The notes under the pieces are model-generated. The model was not told the DNA's origin, did not search any database, and saw nothing but the letters and a program-made list of their open reading frames with translations. Positions 1-8,344 of a stretch of 64,000 bases of DNA are shown here, piece by piece. Position numbers and translations under genes: made by a program. Numbering within the stretch: the stretch's first letter is position 1; each line of letters begins with the position of its first letter. The stretch spans positions 1 through 64,000 of the forward strand of contig CALMYE010000014.1 in assembly GCA_937873425.1 (NCBI GenBank), in the 5' to 3' direction. Source of the stretch: an uncultured Sphingopyxis sp. (lineage in GTDB: Bacteria > Pseudomonadota > Alphaproteobacteria > Sphingomonadales > Sphingomonadaceae).

Positions 1-34
1 CCGCTCTCCCGACACCGGTTGGAGACTTGCTGCG

Positions 35-54
35 ATGAATGCGCGCACAGCACC
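35..54 (+). pseudogene. mlaE: 5' stub of the interrupted Mla permease gene
   Basis: ATG at 35 followed by AAT GCG CGC ACA GCA and two bases, ending at the IS66 insertion. A GGAG ribosome-binding site lies 10 bp upstream. The frame continues at 2775 after removal of the element, which is the main evidence that this is the true start. Confidence 0.85.
47..54. repeat. 8-bp target-site duplication, left copy
   Basis: ACAGCACC, identical to 2767-2774. It directly abuts the IS66 terminal repeat and encodes codons 5-7 of the interrupted Mla permease. Confidence 0.95.
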
Positions 55-75
55 GTAGCCATCCGGTGAGGGCCG
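55..75. repeat. IS66 copy 1 left terminal inverted repeat
   Basis: Begins GTAGCCATCCGGTGAGGG and pairs with 2746-2766 at 18 of 21 positions. The three mismatches fall in the first eight bases. Confidence 0.93.
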
Positions 76-83
76 CGGCCCTG

Positions 84-296
84 CTATGATTGTTCGGCCA
101 TGAGGTTGATGAGGCATTCGACGCCGTAGGGCGTGAATGCCATGACGCCGCCGTCGTCGTCGGGACCGAACACCCAGATCAGGCCGTCTTCCGGGTCCAT
201 TCCCGACGCGAGATCGAAGAGCGATTCCTCGTCCTTGCCGAGCTCGCGTGCGACGCGCGCCAGGGTTTTGACGCTACTGACGTTGTTCACGGACAT
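84..296 (-). CDS. IS66 accessory small protein
   Basis: A 70-residue acidic protein encoded inside the IS66 element, downstream of tnpC. Its ATG overlaps the tnpC stop codon, so it is probably translated by coupling. It has no transmembrane segment or catalytic motif that I recognise; the centre is rich in Asp and Gly (FGPDDDGG). Small extra genes are known in some IS66 elements, but their role is not established. It could be a regulator of transposition; this is a guess. Confidence 0.6.
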   Translation of the reverse strand: MSVNNVSSVKTLARVARELGKDEESLFDLASGMDPEDGLIWVFGPDDDGGVMAFTPYGVECLINLMAEQS

Positions 297-1975
297 CAGG
301 CGGCGATCGCGGCGGGCTTGCTTTGCCAGTTCCAGGGGAGGAGCTCATCAAGCCGGCTGACCGGATGATCGGCGATGCGGGCGAGCACGTCTGCGAGCCA
401 CGCTTGCGGATCAATGTCGTTCAGGCGCGCGGTCTGGATCAGGGTGTAGAGGATGGCGGCGCGCTGACCGCCGCGATCGGATCCGCAGAACAGCCAGGCC
501 TTGCGACCGAGCGGCACGCAGCGCAGTGCCCGCTCAGCCGCGTTGTTGGTCAGGCAGATGCGGCCGTCATCGAGGAAGCGGCTGAACGCGGCCCAGCGTC
601 GGAGCATGTAGTTTATCGCCTTCGCCAGGTCGTGGTTGCGCGACAGCTTCCCGAGCTGTTCGGTGAGCCAGGCGTGGAGTTCGGCAATGAGCGGTGCGCT
701 GAGTTCCTGCCGCACGGCGAGCCGCTCGGCGGCACTGCTGCCGTTCACGGCGCGCTCGATGTCGAACAGCGCATCGATCCGCTGCACGGCTTCTAGCGCG
801 ATCGGATAGATCAGACCCGAGCGCTCGCCGCGGCTCTTCTTGCGCGCAGCGCCCTCGACGTCGGCGAGCTCGAAGAACTTGCGCCGTGCATGGGCGAAAC
901 AGCCCGCCTCGAAGATGGGTCCGGGCATACGCCCTTCGCGGTAGAGCTCGCCGTAGCCACCATAGGCGTCGGCCTGCAATATCCCCGTCCAGGACGTGAG
1001 ATGAGCTTGCGGATGTTCGCCGCGCCGGTCGCGCGAGTAGTGGAACAGCGCCGCGGGCGGATCGGCACCTGCGAACGGCTTGTCGTCGCGCACATAGACC
1101 CACAGCCTCGCGGTATCGGTCTTGCCCTTTGCAAGGACCGGCACGGTTGTATCGTCGCCGTGCAATCGCTCGGCGGCGAGGACATGGGCTTCGATCAGGC
1201 GATAGATCGGTAGCAGCGCATGGGCACCGCCGCCGACCTGATCGCCGAGCGTCGATGTGCTGAGCGGCACACCCTCGCGGGCGAACCGCTCGGCCTGGCG
1301 GTTGAGCGGTTGGTGTTGCCCGTACTTCTCGAACAGCAGCATCGCGAGGAAGCTCGGCCCGGCCCAGCCGCGAGGGAGCACATGAAAGGGCGCCGGTGGC
1401 TGGGTGATCTTCTCGCAATCGCGGCAAGAAAACTTCTCGCGCACCGTCTGGGTGACCTTCCACGCGCGCGGGATGACCTCGAGCGTCTCGGTGATGTCTT
1501 CGCCGAGCTTGGCGAGGCGGGTGCTGCCGCATGCGGGGCACGAACAGGGAGCGGGCACGACGACGCGCTCGCGCGGCAGGTGATCGGGGAATGGCTTGCG
1601 GCTCGGCCGCTTGCGCTCGAACGCGGTGACGGACAGAGCCTTTGCGGCGGCGGCCTCGGTGACGAGCTCATCCTCGCTGGCATCGGCCTCGAGATCTTCG
1701 AGATGTAGCTCCATCTGCGCGAGGAGACGCTTGCTGCGTTCTGCGCTGGTGCCGTAGGCCTCGCGCTTCAGCTTGGCGATCTGCAGCTTGAGATGGGCGA
1801 TCATCGCCTCGGTGGCGCTCTCGCGGGCCTTTGCGTTGGCGAGCTGCGCCTCGGCCTCATCGGCTCTGCGGGTCGCCGCGTTCAGCAGCGCCTTGAGCGC
1901 TGCGACGTCGTCCGGAACGAGCGAAACGGCGGCTTCCATGCCCATGAATGAATCACCATCGGCGCCGCCTATCAA
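296..1975 (-). CDS. tnpC: IS66 family transposase TnpC (DDE)
   Basis: 559 residues, the full length for IS66 TnpC. The N-terminus (about residues 20-110) is a helical leucine-rich stretch, followed by a zinc-binding segment with two CxxC pairs (CSCPAC and CRDC). The catalytic DDE residues are visible as HGDDTT, QADAYGGY and NNAAERALR. It cuts and joins DNA at the IS ends. It lies 24 bp downstream of tnpB in the order tnpA-tnpB-tnpC. A start at the methionine about 12 codons in (MEAAVS) is also possible. The gene looks intact. Confidence 0.95.
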   Translation of the reverse strand: MIGGADGDSFMGMEAAVSLVPDDVAALKALLNAATRRADEAEAQLANAKARESATEAMIAHLKLQIAKLKREAYGTSAERSKRLLAQMELHLEDLEADASEDELVTEAAAAKALSVTAFERKRPSRKPFPDHLPRERVVVPAPCSCPACGSTRLAKLGEDITETLEVIPRAWKVTQTVREKFSCRDCEKITQPPAPFHVLPRGWAGPSFLAMLLFEKYGQHQPLNRQAERFAREGVPLSTSTLGDQVGGGAHALLPIYRLIEAHVLAAERLHGDDTTVPVLAKGKTDTARLWVYVRDDKPFAGADPPAALFHYSRDRRGEHPQAHLTSWTGILQADAYGGYGELYREGRMPGPIFEAGCFAHARRKFFELADVEGAARKKSRGERSGLIYPIALEAVQRIDALFDIERAVNGSSAAERLAVRQELSAPLIAELHAWLTEQLGKLSRNHDLAKAINYMLRRWAAFSRFLDDGRICLTNNAAERALRCVPLGRKAWLFCGSDRGGQRAAILYTLIQTARLNDIDPQAWLADVLARIADHPVSRLDELLPWNWQSKPAAIAA

Positions 1976-1999
1976 GCCAAAAATGCATCATGCCGGGCG

Positions 2000-2341
2000 T
2001 TATCCCGCGCTCTGCGGCCGCCAGCTATACTGCGGGTTACGCCAGTCGATCCCGTCAAGCAGACAGGCCAGCTGCGCACTGGTCAGCGACACGATCCCGT
2101 CCTTCGCCGACGGCCAGATAAAGCGTCCCTTCTCGAGGCGCTTGGCGTAAAGCGACATGCCGATACCATCGTGCCAGATGATCTTGGTCAGCGATCCGGC
2201 ACGCCCCCGAAAGACGAACAGATCGCCGCCGAAAGGATCACGCCCCAGGCTCTGCTGAACGAGCAGCGCAAGCCCCTGCATGCCCTTGCGCATATCCGTA
2301 GGCCCCATCGCTATCCATACCCGCGCGCCGGGCGGGATCAT
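2000..2341 (-). CDS. tnpB: IS66 family protein TnpB (Orf2)
   Basis: 113 residues, the usual size for IS66 Orf2, containing the family signature GPTDMRKGMQGL near the N-terminus and FRGRAGSLTKIIWHDG in the middle. It is required for transposition of IS66-type elements, but its biochemical role is unknown. The start is set at 2341 because that ATG overlaps the tnpA stop codon (ATGA, 2338-2341); a longer reading upstream only runs out of frame over tnpA. Confidence 0.93.
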   Translation of the reverse strand: MIPPGARVWIAMGPTDMRKGMQGLALLVQQSLGRDPFGGDLFVFRGRAGSLTKIIWHDGIGMSLYAKRLEKGRFIWPSAKDGIVSLTSAQLACLLDGIDWRNPQYSWRPQSAG

Positions 2342-2682
2342 CGCAGCGCCTTCAAGGCCGCGGCGGTCAGCACCGGCGATGCCGATGCCGCAATACTGAC
2401 CCGGCCGCCGCCGGGCAGCTCGATCAGGATCGCGACGCCCGGCGCGGACGAAGGCGGCTGCAGATCGTCGGCCACCATCGCCTCGGCGAAAACGGGGCCC
2501 GGCAAGGCTGCGCGAAACTTGCGCCGCCATATATAGATCAGGCTGGTCGAAACGTCATACCGGCGGCTAACCTCGGCAACGCAGGAACCCGGCGCAAACG
2601 CCTCGTTCAGGATCTGAAGCCGCTCATCCTCACTCCACCGCCGACGACGCTCGGGGCCGCTAAACAGCGTTACCTGGCTCAT
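2338..2682 (-). CDS. tnpA: IS66 family protein TnpA (Orf1, helix-turn-helix)
   Basis: 114 residues. It carries an IS3/IS66-type helix-turn-helix (residues about 15-55: WSEDERLQILNEAF, then SRRYDVSTSLIYIWRRKF), which probably binds the IS ends. It is the first gene of the IS66 operon, 64 bp inside the right inverted repeat, and is translationally coupled to tnpB by a 4-bp overlap. Confidence 0.93.
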   Translation of the reverse strand: MSQVTLFSGPERRRRWSEDERLQILNEAFAPGSCVAEVSRRYDVSTSLIYIWRRKFRAALPGPVFAEAMVADDLQPPSSAPGVAILIELPGGGRVSIAASASPVLTAAALKALR

Positions 2683-2745
2683 ATCCGTCCTTAAGCTCGC
2701 TCATACGAGCACGCTTATGAGCGAGCGAAACCGCGACGAACAAGG

Positions 2746-2766
2746 CGGCCCTCACCGGGCGGATAC
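2746..2766. repeat. IS66 copy 1 right terminal inverted repeat
   Basis: Reverse complement begins GTATCCGCCCGGTGAGGG and matches the left end. It lies upstream of tnpA. Confidence 0.93.
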
Positions 2767-2774
2767 ACAGCACC
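2767..2774. repeat. 8-bp target-site duplication, right copy
   Basis: ACAGCACC, identical to 47-54. Reading of the Mla permease resumes in frame at 2775. Confidence 0.95.
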
Positions 2775-2811
2775 GAACATCTTCGTTCGCGAAGGAGATG
2801 GCATTTCAACG

Positions 2812-3855
2812 TTGGTCGTTGAAGGTGACTGGACAGCGATGTCGATCGCAGGCCTTTCCGGGCATGTTCTGAGTCCCTCGAACCTCTCCTTCTCAAGCGA
2901 CTTCGGAAACCTGGGAAGGATAGACAGCGCAGGCGCGCTCGCCATCCTGACTCTCGCACCCAATGCGGCATTTACCGCAGACCTGCCCGCCAATCTTGCT
3001 GATCTGTTCGCGCTGGTGGGCTCGGCCATGGCCGACCGCGATGTCCCGCCAATCAAAACTCCCCCATTTCACGTGCGTCTTGGCCAAAAAGTTTATCGAG
3101 CTGTCCAGGAAATCGGCGCAAGCGCTCGATTTCTCGGCCAACTTGAGGTGGCGCTCATGAAATCTCTTGCACATCCCAAAAGGATGCGATTGATCGCACT
3201 GGCGTCGTCAATTCAGAAGGCCGGCTTCGATGCGCTGCCACTCATAGCGATCATGACATTCTTTATCGGCGCAGTGGTGGCTCTCATAGGAAGCGATCTG
3301 CTCAAGACATTGGGTGCATCGGAACTGGTCGTCGAACTGGTTGGCATATCCGTCCTCCGCGAGTTCGGCGTCCTCATTCCCGCGATACTACTTGCCGGTC
3401 GGTCCGCTTCCACTTTCGCGGCCCAGATCGGCGCAATGCGAATGAATCAAGAGACGCAGGCAATGAAGGTGATGGGCATCGACCTGTTCGACGCGCTGGT
3501 TGTGCCACGCGTATTGGCATTGCTTGTAATTATGCCCCTCCTGGCGATTGTTGCCATGCTGGCTGGTTTGGCCGGCGGGCTTGTCGTCAGCTGGGGCATA
3601 CTCGACGTGAGCCCGACATATTTCGCCGAACGACTCTCAGCTGCGGTCGATATCCGACACTTCTGGGTTGGAATGGCAAAAGTACCGGTGCTGGCCATTG
3701 TGATTGCGCTTGCCGGATGTCGCCACGGCCTTTCGGTACGCGGAGATGTTGAGGATCTGGGCGGGCGGGTGACCGTCGCCGTTGTCCAAGCGCTATTCGC
3801 AATCATCCTTCTGGATGCCGCCTTTGCAATTCTCTTCAACGTGCTCGAAATATGA
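2812..3855 (+). CDS. mlaE: MlaE-type ABC transporter permease, 5' end split by IS66
   Basis: Permease of an Mla-type phospholipid ABC importer/exporter in the inner membrane. The first ~90 residues look like a STAS-type domain; the rest is the MlaE/YrbE permease with about five membrane segments and the conserved stretch LREFGVLIPAILLAGRSAS. The original gene started at ATG 35 (GGAG at 21-24) with codons MNARTA and continued at 2775; IS66 copy 1 sits in codon 7. If the 2712-bp element and one 8-bp repeat are removed, the frame is continuous (MNARTAPNIFVREGDG, then on). What remains can only start at the in-frame TTG 2812 or later, losing about 19 residues of the STAS-like part. Whether it is still functional cannot be told. 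It overlaps mlaF by 4 bp. Confidence 0.88.
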   Translation: MVVEGDWTAMSIAGLSGHVLSPSNLSFSSDFGNLGRIDSAGALAILTLAPNAAFTADLPANLADLFALVGSAMADRDVPPIKTPPFHVRLGQKVYRAVQEIGASARFLGQLEVALMKSLAHPKRMRLIALASSIQKAGFDALPLIAIMTFFIGAVVALIGSDLLKTLGASELVVELVGISVLREFGVLIPAILLAGRSASTFAAQIGAMRMNQETQAMKVMGIDLFDALVVPRVLALLVIMPLLAIVAMLAGLAGGLVVSWGILDVSPTYFAERLSAAVDIRHFWVGMAKVPVLAIVIALAGCRHGLSVRGDVEDLGGRVTVAVVQALFAIILLDAAFAILFNVLEI

Positions 3856-4619
3856 TTTGCGATCCGGACATCGTTATTCGGGTGGAGAATCTTAAAACCC
3901 GATTTGGCGATCACATTATCCACCAGGATTTGAACCTAGAAGTCCATCGTGGCGAGATTCTTGGTGTCGTCGGAGGGTCCGGTAGTGGAAAATCCGTCCT
4001 GATGAACACCATTTTGGGCCTGATTGCGCCTAGCCATGGGACAATCGAAATCTTTCAGAAAAAAATTGGGAGTCGCTTTGATCGTACGGAAATTGATCAC
4101 CGAATTGGCGTCATGTTTCAAAATGGCGCGCTTTTTTCTTCTCTTAGTGTGCAAGAAAATGTCGAGGCTCCTCTCATCGAACATACCCGTCTTAGAGAGC
4201 CGTGGCTCGAGGCCGTGGCTCTGATGAAAATCGGCCTTGTCGGACTCGATGCCGAGGTGGGCCGGCAAATGCCCGCTGAACTTTCAGGCGGAATGCGAAA
4301 ACGTGTAAGCGTAGCGAGGGCCTTGGCGCTCGATCCAGAATTGCTGTTCCTTGACGAACCCACTTCGGGCCTCGACCCGATCGCCGCCGCCGAATTTGAC
4401 CAGCTGATACGGACGCTGAGCGACACGCTGGGGCTTACTGTCGTGATGGTGACCCATGATCTCGACAGCCTGTATTCCATCAGCGACCGCGTGGCCGTGG
4501 TTGCGGATCAGAAAATTGTCGAGGTTTCGCCAATCGCGGAACTTGAGAGGTCTGACCATCCTTGGATCAGGGCGTTTTTGGGAGGGCGGGCGGAGCGCGC
4601 CAAGGAAAGGAACCGTTAA
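3852..4619 (+). CDS. mlaF: MlaF-type ABC transporter ATP-binding protein
   Basis: 255-residue cytoplasmic ATPase that powers the Mla lipid transporter. Walker A is GGSGSGKSV (about residues 36-44), the ABC signature is LSGGMRKRVSVARAL, and Walker B is LLFLDEPTSGLDP, followed by the switch histidine in VTHDLDS. Its ATG overlaps the permease stop (ATGA at 3852-3855) and its own stop overlaps the mlaD start by one base, so permease, ATPase and MCE protein are made together. It is intact, unlike the permease upstream. Confidence 0.95.
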   Translation: MICDPDIVIRVENLKTRFGDHIIHQDLNLEVHRGEILGVVGGSGSGKSVLMNTILGLIAPSHGTIEIFQKKIGSRFDRTEIDHRIGVMFQNGALFSSLSVQENVEAPLIEHTRLREPWLEAVALMKIGLVGLDAEVGRQMPAELSGGMRKRVSVARALALDPELLFLDEPTSGLDPIAAAEFDQLIRTLSDTLGLTVVMVTHDLDSLYSISDRVAVVADQKIVEVSPIAELERSDHPWIRAFLGGRAERAKERNR

Positions 4620-5527
4620 TGGAACGCGACGCGAACTACGGTCTGATTGGGGGCCTGACGCTGGCTCTGCTAGCGGCGGCTTTCGGCTTCATCCTCTGGC
4701 TCGGTCAATCCCAATTCGCCCGTAATTTCGACGAGTATCGGATCATTTTCGATGGTCCCGTCCGCGGTCTTAGCGAGGGAGGCGAGGTGCAGTTCAACGG
4801 AATTCCGGTGGGAGAAATCACGCGTATTAGTCTTGATCCCAGAAATCCAAACAGGGTGCTTGCAGGGGTGCGCCTGCGCGAGGATACGCCTGTGCGCGTC
4901 GATTCTACCGCCGCGACGGAGTCGCAAGGCATAACCGGCGGAAGCTACATCCAGATCAGTGCGGGGACGCCCTCTAAGCCGTTGTTGAAGGAGGTTTCCA
5001 AGGAAACGCTCCCAGTGATTAAGGCGGAAAAAAGTTCGCTACAATCCCTGATGGATGGAGGTGGCGCATTGTTGGCGGACGCTTCGCAGGCCCTGGAAAG
5101 GGTCAACCGGACCTTGTCCGACGAGAATATCGAAAATGTTTCGGCTGCTATTGCGGATGTAAGAGCTACCACGGCGGAATTGCGATCTAGTCGCGGAATG
5201 TTCAGCAAGGCTGAACAAGCGTTTGCACGCCTGGACCGGGCGGCGGCCGATATCGAGGCCGCGGCCGCATCGGCGCGCACGGCGATCGATGGCGACGGTC
5301 GCAAGACGTTTGCCGATGTCTCGGCAGCTGCTCGAGATCTTCGAGAGGGGATCGCCGAGGCGAGGGTGGTCATTCACAGGCTTGATGACGCCGCGAGTGG
5401 ATTGGCGGCGCCCGACGGCTCCGGGATTGCTGCAACTTTGAAATCGCTCGATAGCGCGGCGCAGGAAATCGAGCAGCTCGCCGGCCAGCTACGACGGACC
5501 CCTCGTGAAAGGAAGCTCCCCCAATGA
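4619..5527 (+). CDS. mlaD: MlaD/MCE family lipid-transport protein
   Basis: 302 residues. There is an N-terminal membrane anchor (residues about 10-30), then an MCE domain (about 38-115, with VQFNGIPVGEITRISLDP), then a long helical periplasmic tail rich in Ala and Leu. MCE proteins form the hexameric periplasmic tunnel of Mla-type transporters and bind phospholipid. The start is set at 4619, where the ATG overlaps the mlaF stop (TAATG) and an AAGGAAAGG site lies upstream. It overlaps the next gene by 4 bp. Confidence 0.93.
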   Translation: MERDANYGLIGGLTLALLAAAFGFILWLGQSQFARNFDEYRIIFDGPVRGLSEGGEVQFNGIPVGEITRISLDPRNPNRVLAGVRLREDTPVRVDSTAATESQGITGGSYIQISAGTPSKPLLKEVSKETLPVIKAEKSSLQSLMDGGGALLADASQALERVNRTLSDENIENVSAAIADVRATTAELRSSRGMFSKAEQAFARLDRAAADIEAAAASARTAIDGDGRKTFADVSAAARDLREGIAEARVVIHRLDDAASGLAAPDGSGIAATLKSLDSAAQEIEQLAGQLRRTPRERKLPQ

Positions 5528-6135
5528 AAACGATCTCTGCAAGAATGTTTTTGCTGACGGGCGCGCTAATTTGCCTTTCTGGTTGCGGGAATATTCTGGG
5601 AACTGGCGGCAAATCGACGTTGTACCGGATCAGCAGCACGCCCGTACCGGAGCGTGAAATTGCACGACAGTGGATTCCGGTGTATATTACGCGACCGACG
5701 CTTCCGCCTGGGGCCGATGGAGACAGGATCCTCACGATCGAGAATCGCGAAGTCACGTATCTGGCCAAAGCACGGTGGATGAGGCCTGCGCCCGAGATGA
5801 TCCGCGAGGCTATTGCCGGAAGCGTAGCGCGCAAAATCGATCACGCATATATCCCTGTCCAGAGCGTGGCTTCCGATCATTACGTCCTATCCGCACGGCT
5901 TTCTTCTTTTGCAGCCTATTACGAGCAGGGGCCCGACGCGGCCCCGATCATTCGCATCGCCGCGCAAGTGGAACTAAGCCGATCCAAAGAATCGGAACCA
6001 CTGGCAGTCACGCGCATCGTCCTTGATAGGACAGCAAGCGCAAACAGCGTTTCGAGTATCGTCGAAGCCTTTGATCGCGCGAGCCTTGAAATGGCCGACA
6101 AAATCGCGAGTTGGACGGCTGCGGTGATCAATTAG
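5524..6135 (+). CDS. ABC-type transport auxiliary lipoprotein (PqiC/DUF330 family)
   Basis: 203 residues with a lipoprotein signal peptide; the lipobox LSGC places the lipidated cysteine at about residue 21. The remainder fits the ABC-type transport auxiliary lipoprotein family (PqiC-like), outer-membrane partners of MCE systems. It is the last gene of the four-gene Mla operon and overlaps mlaD by 4 bp. This set (permease, ATPase, MCE, lipoprotein) is common in alphaproteobacteria, where the lipoprotein replaces MlaB/MlaC. The operon ends 19 bp before the IS481 element. Confidence 0.88.
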   Translation: MKTISARMFLLTGALICLSGCGNILGTGGKSTLYRISSTPVPEREIARQWIPVYITRPTLPPGADGDRILTIENREVTYLAKARWMRPAPEMIREAIAGSVARKIDHAYIPVQSVASDHYVLSARLSSFAAYYEQGPDAAPIIRIAAQVELSRSKESEPLAVTRIVLDRTASANSVSSIVEAFDRASLEMADKIASWTAAVIN

Positions 6136-6153
6136 CGGGTAGCCAATGGAAAC

Positions 6154-6417
6154 TTAGGTGTTTAGTCCCAGCATGTGATGGTGTGGCTCCATATTGAAGA
6201 TATCCGGCTTGGATTTCCAGAGTTCTTCGATGGCCTCATAGGGTGTCTTGAAGCGCAGTGCCTTCAACTGCTTGGCAAAGTTGTAAGCGACCAACCAGTC
6301 GCGGACATGGCGGCGCAGCTCGTTGATCGACGTGTAATGGAAAGATTTGACGGTGGCCTCCTTGATGGTGCGCACCATCCTTTCGGCCTGACCGTTGGTC
6401 CATGGGTGATAGGGTTT
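6154..6417 (-). pseudogene. IS481 transposase, C-terminal part (split by IS66)
   Basis: This is the C-terminal ~88 codons of the IS481 DDE transposase. It carries the catalytic Glu in GQAERMVRT and ends inside the terminal repeat (HHHMLGLNT). It joins in frame to the N-terminal part at 8871-9557 when the nested IS66 and one 8-bp repeat are removed; the junction then reads HRLTKPYHPWTNGQAER, as in intact IS481 proteins. Confidence 0.92.
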
Positions 6418-6425
6418 GGTGAGGC
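6418..6425. repeat. 8-bp target-site duplication of IS66 copy 2, left
   Basis: GGTGAGGC, identical to 8871-8878. Confidence 0.95.
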
Positions 6426-6438
6426 GTAACCGGTGTTT

Positions 6439-7956
6439 TCAGGCTACGACGGTCCATGGCATGAGATCACCGACGCTGTTGGCGGGATAACCGTTGGCGA
6501 GGCTGGTGAGGGTTTCGGTCAGCCATTGGTGGGGGTTGATGGTGCTGAGCTTGCAACATTCGATGAGCGTGGCGATCACCGCCCAGTTGTCGCCGCCCTC
6601 GTCGGAACCGGCAAACAGGGCATTTTTGCGATTGCGAGCCAGCGGCCTGATCGATCGTTCGACGGTATTGGAGTCGAGGTCGATGCGACCGTCATCGATG
6701 AAGCGTGAGAGGCCGTCCCAGCGGGTGAGTGCGTAGCGGATCGCTTCGCCGAGCTTGCTCTTGGCGCTGACCTGGCGGCCACGGGCGGCAAGATATTGGT
6801 GAAGATCGTCGATGATGACGCGGCTGCGTCCGGCCCGAGCGGCACGACGCTGCTCGGCCGAGAGGCCGCGCACATCGTCCTCGATGGCGTAAAGCAAGGC
6901 GATGCGGCGCAGCACCTCGGTAGCGACCGGGGATGTATCAGCCAGTTCGTAGAATTTGCGACGCACATGCGCCCAGCAGAAAGCGAGCCTGATCTGCTGG
7001 CGCCGCCGGGGGAGCGCGGCGTAGCCGCCATAGCCATCGACCTGTAGGATGCCCGCAAAATCACCAAGATGGAACTGGGGACGCTCGGCCTTGCGATCTG
7101 GCGCATAGACATAGGCGACGATCGGCGGATCGCAGCCGCCCCATGGTCGGTCGTCGCGGGCATAGGCCCAGAGCTGGCCGGTCTTGGTCCGCCCGCGTCC
7201 GGGATCGAGCACCGGGGCGGTCGTCTCGTCGGCGAACAGCCGCTCGGATCGTCGTAGCTCGTCGAGAATGTGGTCACGCAAGGGGCGCAGATACCAGGCC
7301 GCTCGCCCGACCCAGTCGGCCAAAGTGGATCGGTCGAGCCGGATGCCCTGCCGGGCGTATATCTGGGCCTGCCGGTAAAGCGGCAGGTGATCGGCATACT
7401 TGGATACCAGCACCTGGGCGATCAGTGCCTCGGTGGGAGTACCGCCCTCGATGATCCGCGCTGGCGCCGGAGCCTGCACGATCGCGCTCTCGCACGAACG
7501 GCAGCCATAACGCGGCCGCCGGGTGACCACGACGCGGAAGGTGGTCGGCACCACATCGAGGCGCTCGGCGACATCCTCGCCGACCTGGTGGAGGGCGCCG
7601 CCGCAGCAGGGGCAAGCATTGCTCTCGACGTCAACGATCTGTTCGATCCGCTCGAGATGCGCGGGCAGCGAACCGCGGTTGGTCTTGCGCACAGGATCAC
7701 TGCGAGGCCGTCCGGCCTTCGCTTCGCTGGCGGCCTCGGCTTCCGCGAGCGCCGTCTCGGCATCCTCAAGGCCCAGCTGCAACTGATCCTGATCGAGCTG
7801 CTCGGAACGGCGGCCGAACCGATGACGCCGAAAAGCCTCGATGATCGCCCTCAGGCGTTCGGCTTCCGCGTCGGCACTCTCGAGCTTGCGGGCCTGTTCG
7901 AGGACGAGCGCGCGTAACGCGTCAACATCGTCCGGCAGGTCCGCTTCCATGAGCAT
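6439..7956 (-). CDS. tnpC: IS66 family transposase TnpC (DDE)
   Basis: 505 residues. Helical N-terminus (about 1-95), zinc-binding CPCCGG and CRSC pairs, then the transposase core with DDE residues in FADETTAPV, QVDGYGGY and NTVERSIRP. It ends 13 bp inside the left terminal repeat. It looks intact and probably active. Confidence 0.95.
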   Translation of the reverse strand: MLMEADLPDDVDALRALVLEQARKLESADAEAERLRAIIEAFRRHRFGRRSEQLDQDQLQLGLEDAETALAEAEAASEAKAGRPRSDPVRKTNRGSLPAHLERIEQIVDVESNACPCCGGALHQVGEDVAERLDVVPTTFRVVVTRRPRYGCRSCESAIVQAPAPARIIEGGTPTEALIAQVLVSKYADHLPLYRQAQIYARQGIRLDRSTLADWVGRAAWYLRPLRDHILDELRRSERLFADETTAPVLDPGRGRTKTGQLWAYARDDRPWGGCDPPIVAYVYAPDRKAERPQFHLGDFAGILQVDGYGGYAALPRRRQQIRLAFCWAHVRRKFYELADTSPVATEVLRRIALLYAIEDDVRGLSAEQRRAARAGRSRVIIDDLHQYLAARGRQVSAKSKLGEAIRYALTRWDGLSRFIDDGRIDLDSNTVERSIRPLARNRKNALFAGSDEGGDNWAVIATLIECCKLSTINPHQWLTETLTSLANGYPANSVGDLMPWTVVA

Positions 7957-7987
7957 GGGAGCAGTGAATCAGTCTGGGAACGCCCCG

Positions 7988-8344
7988 TCAACAGGCAATC
8001 TGCGGGGCCTGCGGGCGGCGCCCGCCATGCACCCGGCGCCAATCCAGACCCTCCAGAAGCGCGCCGAGTTGCGCTGAGGTCACACGCATCACGCCGTCCT
8101 GGATGCCCGGCCACCGGAAGCCGCCGGACTCCAGCTTCTTGGCCATCAGGCACAGGCCAGTGCCGTCCCACCAGACCAGCTTGATCCGGTCAGCACGCTT
8201 TGCCCGGAACACGTAGATCACGCCTGAATATGGGTCGCCGCCATACTCGGCGCCGACCAGCGCGGCCAGGGCGTCAGGTCCCTTGCGAAAATCCACCGGA
8301 CGCGTCGCCACCATCACGCGCGCGCCAGCGCCAGGTCCGATCAT
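7988..8344 (-). CDS. tnpB: IS66 family protein TnpB (Orf2)
   Basis: 118 residues with the family signature ATRPVDFRKGPDAL near the N-terminus and FRAKRADRIKLVWWDGTG in the middle. It overlaps tnpA by 4 bp and lies 31 bp upstream of tnpC. Confidence 0.94.
   Translation of the reverse strand: MIGPGAGARVMVATRPVDFRKGPDALAALVGAEYGGDPYSGVIYVFRAKRADRIKLVWWDGTGLCLMAKKLESGGFRWPGIQDGVMRVTSAQLGALLEGLDWRRVHGGRRPQAPQIAC

Larger units (their letters stand above)
55..2766. mobile_element. Complete IS66-family insertion sequence (copy 1)
   Basis: The element is 2712 bp and its limits can be set to the base. The ends are 21-bp inverted repeats (55-75 and 2746-2766) that match at 18 of 21 positions and share the block CCGGTGAGGGCCG. 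It is flanked by a perfect 8-bp duplication, ACAGCACC (47-54 and 2767-2774), as expected for IS66. It carries tnpA, tnpB, tnpC and a small fourth gene, all on the minus strand. It lies inside the 5' end of the Mla permease gene, whose reading frame is restored exactly if the element and one duplicate are removed. Confidence 0.96.

Noticed and set aside
567..1541. Long open frame (324 codons) inside tnpC on the same strand
   Set aside because: It is a shifted frame of the intact IS66 transposase, Arg/Pro-rich and without any family features.
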